Positions 14,381 through 15,259 of a DNA stretch of 15,259 bases are shown here, piece by piece; positions within the stretch are counted from its first letter, which is position 1, and every line of letters starts with the position of its first letter. This DNA is from Clostridium sp. CAG:221. Its GTDB lineage: Bacteria > Bacillota > Clostridia > Clostridiales > Clostridiaceae. The translations under genes were made by a program, and so were the position numbers. The notes beneath the pieces were generated by a model, which was not told where the DNA came from, ran no database searches, and saw only the letters and a program-made list of their open reading frames with translations. The DNA lies in assembly GCA_000435835.1 (NCBI GenBank), contig FR883402.1:146462-161720 (forward strand). Reading direction: 5' to 3'.

Positions 14381-14959
14381 ATGGAATATATTAAAAGCTT
14401 TATTGAAACATTAGTAACTATAATAATTTTATTTTCTGCAATTGAATTAATTTCTCCAAACAATTCAATGAAAAAGTATATTAAATTTGTTTTAGGGTTG
14501 ATTTTAATAGTAGTAATGCTAAGTCCAATAATAGATTTTTTTACAGAAGGTGAAGATAAGATTGTATCTACTATAAAAGAATATGAGAATATTTTAAGCA
14601 CAGATACTAAGACAAGCTCCGATGTTGCTGTATCAAATGAAGTGGAAGATGTCTTTATAGAAAATTTAAATAAAAATTCCGCCGCTGAATTAGCAGAGGC
14701 ATTTCCAGATTATACTTTTGTGTGCAATATAGATTGCAATATAGATTTAAGCAATTATAGTTATAACATAAGTCATGCTAAGATAGGTATTTCCACTGGT
14801 AAAATTCAGGATGTAGAGAAAATAGAAAAAGTTGAAATATCTAATGATAATCAAACTGAGAGCAAGGTATACAGTGATGATGAACAAAAAATAGTAAGCT
14901 ATGTTTCAAATATGCTTGGGGTTTCAGAGGAAAAAATAGAAATTTATACTGTGAGTTAA
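14381..14959 (+). CDS. spoIIIAF: Stage III sporulation protein SpoIIIAF
   Basis: 192-residue protein with two N-terminal membrane segments (about 6-24 and 33-53) and an outer domain that resembles ring-building motifs of secretion systems, as known for SpoIIIAF. The first segment region MEYIKSFIETLVTIIILFSA and NSMKKYIKFVLGLILIVVML are characteristic. The C-terminal end, IVSYVSNMLGVSEEKIEIY, contains the helix-and-strand element of the ring-building fold. GGGGGA lies five bases before the ATG, which follows the spoIIIAE stop by two bases. Confidence 0.94.
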   Translation: MEYIKSFIETLVTIIILFSAIELISPNNSMKKYIKFVLGLILIVVMLSPIIDFFTEGEDKIVSTIKEYENILSTDTKTSSDVAVSNEVEDVFIENLNKNSAAELAEAFPDYTFVCNIDCNIDLSNYSYNISHAKIGISTGKIQDVEKIEKVEISNDNQTESKVYSDDEQKIVSYVSNMLGVSEEKIEIYTVS

Positions 14960-14975
14960 TTAGGTAGGTGATTGA

Positions 14976-15259
14976 ATGGATAATAAAAAATTAAGCGATA
15001 ACTTGAAAATATTAAGCAAAAATAAAGGATTTATTAATGCTTTAATATTTTTGTTAGTTGTTTTATTTCTATGGCTAGTTTTAACTAGTTTCAACAAAGT
15101 TAATTTTTCCAATAACAATAATGGCAATAATGGAAGTAATACTAATGGAGCAGCTGAAGTAGATGCAACTTTAAGTAATGAAAGTAAGGTAAGTTCAAGT
15201 TATGAACAGGCACAAAAAGAAGAATTGGAGGAGATTTTAAGCAAGATTGAAGGTGTAGG
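14976..15259 (+). CDS. spoIIIAG: Stage III sporulation protein SpoIIIAG (N-terminal part, cut by window end)
   Basis: The frame opens at ATG 14976 after TAGGTAGGTG and runs off the right edge with 94 codons visible. Residues 1-19 are polar and cytoplasmic, one membrane segment covers about 20-38, and a low-complexity Asn/Gly/Ser linker follows. Then comes YEQAQKEELEEILSKIEGV, the start of the ring-building motif domain by which SpoIIIAG forms the large ring of the channel. Order after spoIIIAF confirms the identity. spoIIIAH would be expected next, beyond the window. Confidence 0.93.
   Translation, partial: MDNKKLSDNLKILSKNKGFINALIFLLVVLFLWLVLTSFNKVNFSNNNNGNNGSNTNGAAEVDATLSNESKVSSSYEQAQKEELEEILSKIEGV

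Noticed and set aside
13613..14601. Several open frames antisense to spoIIIAE and spoIIIAF (13613-13876, 13937-14176, 14296-14601)
   Set aside because: Shadows of genes for hydrophobic proteins; isoleucine/threonine/serine-rich with no coding support.
1..15259. CRISPR arrays, tRNA or rRNA genes, insertion sequences, attachment sites, known riboswitches
   Set aside because: No regularly spaced repeats, cloverleaf-like segments, transposase genes or recognisable riboswitch cores were seen by eye on either strand.

Overview
This window looks like chromosomal DNA from a spore-forming, very AT-rich Firmicute, most likely Clostridium sensu stricto. The reasons are strong AGGAGG-type ribosome binding sites, tight operons, A/T-flanked terminators, and the spoIIIA sporulation operon next to efp. 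There are no signs of phage, insertion sequences, CRISPR or tRNA genes. No gene-free stretch exceeds 300 bases.

Layout. (1) 1-3061: the last 19 codons of an unidentified gene, then a THUMP-domain RNA methyltransferase. It converges on a gene for an NFACT-family ribosome quality control protein (RqcH/Rqc2 type), and the two share a bidirectional terminator. (2) 3119-4158: a lipoprotein with beta-propeller-like repeats and its own terminator. (3) 4209-9780: a tight operon for a type IV pilus or pseudopilus assembly machine. It encodes a PilB-type ATPase, a PilC-type platform protein, four small proteins with class III (prepilin) signals, a divergent protein in the PilM/GspL position, a PilN-like protein and a PilO-like protein. 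(4) 9810-10531: efp (elongation factor P) with its own promoter, an unusual leader carrying three copies of a 7-base motif, and a strong terminator. (5) 10633-11044: a small coiled-coil plus zinc-ribbon protein with its own terminator. (6) 11145-15259: spoIIIAA, AB, AC, AD, AE, AF and the start of AG, cut by the window end.

How the genes fit together. Two related membrane machines lie within about 11 kb. One is the pilus-like apparatus (ATPase PilB, platform PilC, pseudopilins, alignment proteins). The other is the SpoIIIA-SpoIIQ channel between mother cell and forespore, whose ATPase SpoIIIAA and membrane protein SpoIIIAB are related to secretion ATPases and GspF/PilC. Between and beside them sit translation-related genes (RNA methyltransferase, RqcH, EF-P). 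The pilus operon is the least ordinary part: it has no recognisable major pilin, PilT retraction ATPase or PilD peptidase in view, and its PilM/N/O-position proteins are short and diverged. The best candidate for an undescribed regulatory element is the efp leader.
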